A DNA stretch of 64,000 nt from Pyrrhosoma nymphula (Eukaryota; Arthropoda; Insecta; Odonata; Coenagrionidae): the NCBI GenBank assembly GCA_963573305.1, contig OY754337.1, positions 51,163,164-51,227,163 on the forward strand. The letters are read 5' to 3'. Below the pieces are notes generated by a model. It was not told the DNA's origin and did not search any database. It saw nothing but the letters and a program-made list of their open reading frames with translations. Position numbers and translations under genes: made by a program. This document shows, piece after piece, positions 61,136 to 64,000 of this stretch; position 1 is the first letter of the stretch; each line of letters begins with the position of its first letter.

Positions 61136-61758
61136 TAATGCCTGTTGCTCACGGTACTATTTTCTATAAAAAGTTTTACAAAAATTATTATTGAAACTTT
61201 TATGAATAGTACGTAAAACGTACTTGCTTGCTCACGGTAAATCTATTCATAAAACAGCGATGTTGACCAATCTTTCATCTATGGGACGCTTTGCGAACAC
61301 GTGAAGTGATAAATGCACTCTCTAGTGGATAACTGATTGGTTAAAAACTATGTGTATTGTTTATTTACTTACTTTGTGATCACCGTCAACAGCGCTAAGG
61401 CTTTGTTCATACGTTTACGCTATTATTGTGCTTAATGAGAGAGTATGAATGATCAGGCGAAAGCATTAATAGCAATAATTGCCATAAATTGATAGTTCCA
61501 TGAACTTCCAGGCATGTTTGTTTACTTTTTCCTTGCTTGGCTTATCATGGATACTAGATTATCAACGCGAAGAGCGTAAAATCTCATTGGTTGTTGCATA
61601 AAACGGTTTAATGGAAATAGAACCTGTCCTATTCCGTAAAATTTTTTATAAAACTACGTTTTTTTAAACGGTTTTGTCGTTAGCAAGCTCATTTTTATAA
61701 AATTAGTTGATTTTATAAAACGTTTTTTCGGAAATTTTACCGTAAGCAAGAGGCATAA
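61136..61758. mobile_element. Harbinger-like non-autonomous element with TAA target duplication
   Basis: The element is 61139-61755 (617 bp). The left end TGCCTGTTGCTCACGGTA and the complement of the right end TGCCTCTTGCTTACGGTA match at 16 of 18 bases. TAA flanks both sides (61136-61138 and 61756-61758), the duplication typical of PIF/Harbinger. Subterminal copies of the end motif are present: TGCTTGCTCACGGTAA at 61225-61240, and the complement of GTTTTGTCGTTAGCAAGCTC at 61671-61690. No transposase frame is inside, so it is non-autonomous. Confidence 0.65.
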
Positions 61759-62625
61759 CCATTGAGGTAGATAGAGTGGACATAGCGTCATTACACTGTT
61801 ATCTGATAACCGAAATATGTTGCTTGTTGTTACCATGTTGCTTCCTGATCTTTCCGTATTTCCCTTTGGATATCACGGAGGAGTGGACGCATTAGCGGAT
61901 AAAAAGTAAGAATATCTATCTTTTGTTGAAAATTTAAGGTGAGTAACACTTGAAACTTAGATTATTAATTCAAATTTATAAAAATATTTATTTGAAGACA
62001 GAAATTCATGGAGTGAATATATGCTTATAATAAGTGAGCTATCGATGGGAAACATCGTATAATTTCATAAGTACTGCGTCAGCCCGTGAGCACTAAGGTG
62101 GGAATAAAGATGGCGGACCGGCTTCAGAATAAGGCATTGGCCACCAATAGCTGGCATGCACCCTCTCCATCTACGTCAATCCTTCTAACTTATACCTAGT
62201 CCGCAGAGACGATAAGGCAAAATATTTTTTCGTCTATTAACATTCATCTTTGAAATCCTCTTCCTTAAGGAAACCCAGGTTGGCATCCAAATCAAATCCT
62301 CCCAGAAAACGTTCACTTCTTATCGTAGAAGAACATTATTTAGTATTAGATTCATATCGAAATGCGAAGCGATTCCGAATCGATAAGATGGATGGTGGTT
62401 TGGGAGATGTATGGACCATTTCCCTTCCCGACAATTGCCGATCAGTGTCGGATTTGTGGTTACTTTTTGCAATAAAGGTGATTTACTCCATACTAATTCT
62501 ACCTCATCTTCCCTTTTTCGTGGTATTGAAGGCGATAGATCTTCAGGAATAATTTCAGCTCGCCACTGCTATCTCCTTCCTTTCATCTCGATGTCATTTA
62601 TCCTACGAAGTCTACGTGTGAAGAG
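61759..62625. other. noncoding, one unassigned plus frame
   Basis: The plus frame 62250-62552 (100 codons) includes KRSLLIVEEHYLVLDSYRNA and a GTGATT after AATAAAG at 62478, but no family or exon chain is evident. Confidence 0.25.
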
Positions 62626-62713
62626 ATATTTAGGACCTTCGCGATATCTGCCGAAATTCGGTTTTTATTTTCAATCGAAAACTAGAGACTCTTTGTGGCA
62701 ATTTAATATAGCC
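62626..62713 (+). repeat. dispersed repeat, copy 2
   Basis: Partner of 58827-58908; same orientation, same ordered blocks ending in ATATAGCC. The pair lies 3.8 kb apart. Confidence 0.5.
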
Positions 62714-63009
62714 AAAAATATCCAATGTGACTAGAACATCGTTAAATTTCAGTTGATGAATTTCAATAAGGCGACTAATGAGGCATATGTGTTTAAGGAC
62801 AGGTATATCGGCTGGAAACATTGGTTTCATGAATAGAGGCAACCAGTTGACGATCAATAATCCAATGTATTTGTTGCAATGTAATCGAGCCAGGGACATC
62901 GTCTGATGCTATTCAGTGGGCATAATAAGATTATCCTGGAAACACTGCTTTTCGATAAATGTTTCAAAAAAATAGGAATTTTGTGATACTAGGAGTTTTT
63001 AGTTTTTTT

Positions 63010-63528
63010 TCGGACATAAAGCGTACAATAACTTTAGCCAAGAACGTGCCCATGATGAAAAGACAACTACTGTGTTAATAGAAGGTTGGACTACAAATAA
63101 GGAAATAGCACGTAAAAACATTCCTGTGGAGCATACCACTCTATGGATCGTAAATCTGGACCATTGGAACACCAGACTAGAAAACATTGAAAGCATAAGA
63201 AAACTGGTGTGGGTGGATGATGATGATCAAATAGAAGGATAAAATAAGAACTGGAGATGTACAAAGAGGAGTAGAAAAGGAAAGGACCATGCAGAAAAGG
63301 AGAACCAAATAGATTGGGTACACCCAGAGGCGCAATGGTTGTGTGAAGAATATAATTGAAGGGAAAATATAGGGAAAAGTTCCACGAGAAAGGCCAAGGG
63401 AGAAATGTATGGAACAAATAAAGAGGTGAGCACGTAATAAGAAATACCAGGGAGTAAGACAACTACTATTGGATAGGGAAGGATGGTGCGCTGCAGTCAA
63501 CCAATCTCAGGGTTTGAACGACCTATGA
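63010..63528 (+). mobile_element. decayed LINE C-terminal region in a single frame with stops
   Basis: One frame from about 63022 to TGA 63526-63528 keeps the LINE order despite internal stops: RTITLAKNVPMMKRQLLC, KVGLQIRK, HVKTFLWSIPLYGS (the usual 'VWSVALYGSE'), TPD.KTLKA, WMMMIK, RRNGCVKNIIEGKI, GKVPRERPREKCMEQIKR (the GKR.RGRPR motif) and LLLDREGWCAAVNQSQGL. Unlike the 55 kb copy it decayed mainly by point mutations rather than frameshifts. The first half of the element is missing. Confidence 0.7.
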
Positions 63529-63578
63529 ATTACTGTATTTTTTGGGAAAAATTCGTATGCTTCGATCATTATCATAGT

Positions 63579-64000
63579 TTATTTTAGAACTCTTCTCAGG
63601 CTTCTCACTGGTAGAGGCTCATCATGTTGGCCGAAGTCTCGACAAGAGACTTGCCTATCATCATGTGGGCTGAAGAAACCGGATTGTCGGGTTTCGGTGG
63701 CTAGTTGGTGGGTTATTTGGGGAGGGCCGACCGACAGTTGGGGCGGTTTGCCCTGTTTTGGAAAAGTGGGTAAATTGATGAGGGAAAGCGAGGAAAGGTA
63801 AATAAAATCCTGGTGTCGGCATAGGCCTGCTCTTAACAAAAGAGCCCCAAGAGTGGTCCACTGTTTAACGTCCTATCCGACGGACGGAGTACTGTGCTTG
63901 GAGTGGTTTCCTCCTGGCGTTCAAGGAGGGATCGGAATTCTATCGAAGAAAATATCCGCCACAGTCGAGCTTCGATCCTGGGCCCTCAGAGTGTGAAAAC
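63579..64000 (-). repeat. SINE-like or composite repeat, cut by window end
   Basis: GC-richer than its surroundings. On the minus strand the window end gives CTCTGAGGGCCCAGGATCGAAG followed by further unique sequence; GGATCGAAGCTCG is in the position of a degraded B-box. The rest runs through GCTCTTTTGTTAAGAGCAGG to a tail at about 63579. The A-box would be beyond base 64000. It could instead be another retroelement's untranslated end. Two overlapping minus frames (86 and 66 codons) here are not genes. Confidence 0.4.

Noticed and set aside
1..64000. CRISPR array, bacterial operon, rRNA or intact tRNA genes
   Set aside because: No regularly spaced short repeats, no ribosome-binding-site-led gene runs, no full cloverleaf sequence seen.

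Overview
This is an animal, probably arthropod (most likely insect), nuclear window. It is AT-rich and has no dense ORFs, operons or bacterial-type signals. It holds many short, decayed non-LTR retrotransposon (LINE) 3' ends, tRNA-like SINE fragments and small inverted-repeat elements, plus a few short coding-like segments bounded by GT/AG splice signals. I cannot name the species. Most longer open frames here are chance frames in AT-rich DNA or in strand-biased, GC-richer patches.

Transposon layer. Seven LINE tails can be recognised by translation, in all cases with stops or frameshifts: 2105-2592 (-), 5080-5660 (+), 14543-15053 (+), 24558-24815 (-), 55318-56306 (+), 56325-56625 (-) and 63010-63528 (+). 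The 55-56 kb copy keeps the reverse-transcriptase active-site region but reads FADN instead of FADD. It meets the 56.3 kb copy tail to tail. Fragments at 14.5, 24.6 and 56.4 kb share one C-terminal signature; those at 5.1, 55.3 and probably 63.0 kb share another. DNA-transposon-like elements include a hAT-type element with a perfect 8-bp target duplication (1741-1991), a Harbinger-like element with TAA duplications (61139-61755), and foldback elements at 3517-3843, 6176-6376, 12485-12681, 40231-40316 and 58999-59181. SINE-like units lie at 2640-2790, 10551-10645, 41959-42090 and 63579-64000.

Gene layer. The best-supported gene is on the + strand at 18304-19403. Three, possibly four, consecutive short exons are joined by AG/GT signals, all in the same intron phase, and give an open, charged, non-random protein of about 110 residues that I could not assign to a family. 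Weaker candidates are a 161-nt membrane-segment exon at 12038-12198 (-), a two-frame coding-like fragment at 16497-16828 (-), a possible first exon with a mitochondrial-presequence-like start at 41052-41105 (+), and short splice-bounded frames at 35202-35253 (+), 36877-36969 (-) and 47518-47559 (-). Each of these could be chance.

I found no rRNA, intact tRNA, CRISPR array or intact transposase/RT gene, and nothing that amounts to a new biological system. The novelty is in the uncharacterised split gene at 18-19 kb and the several apparently lineage-specific repeat families.
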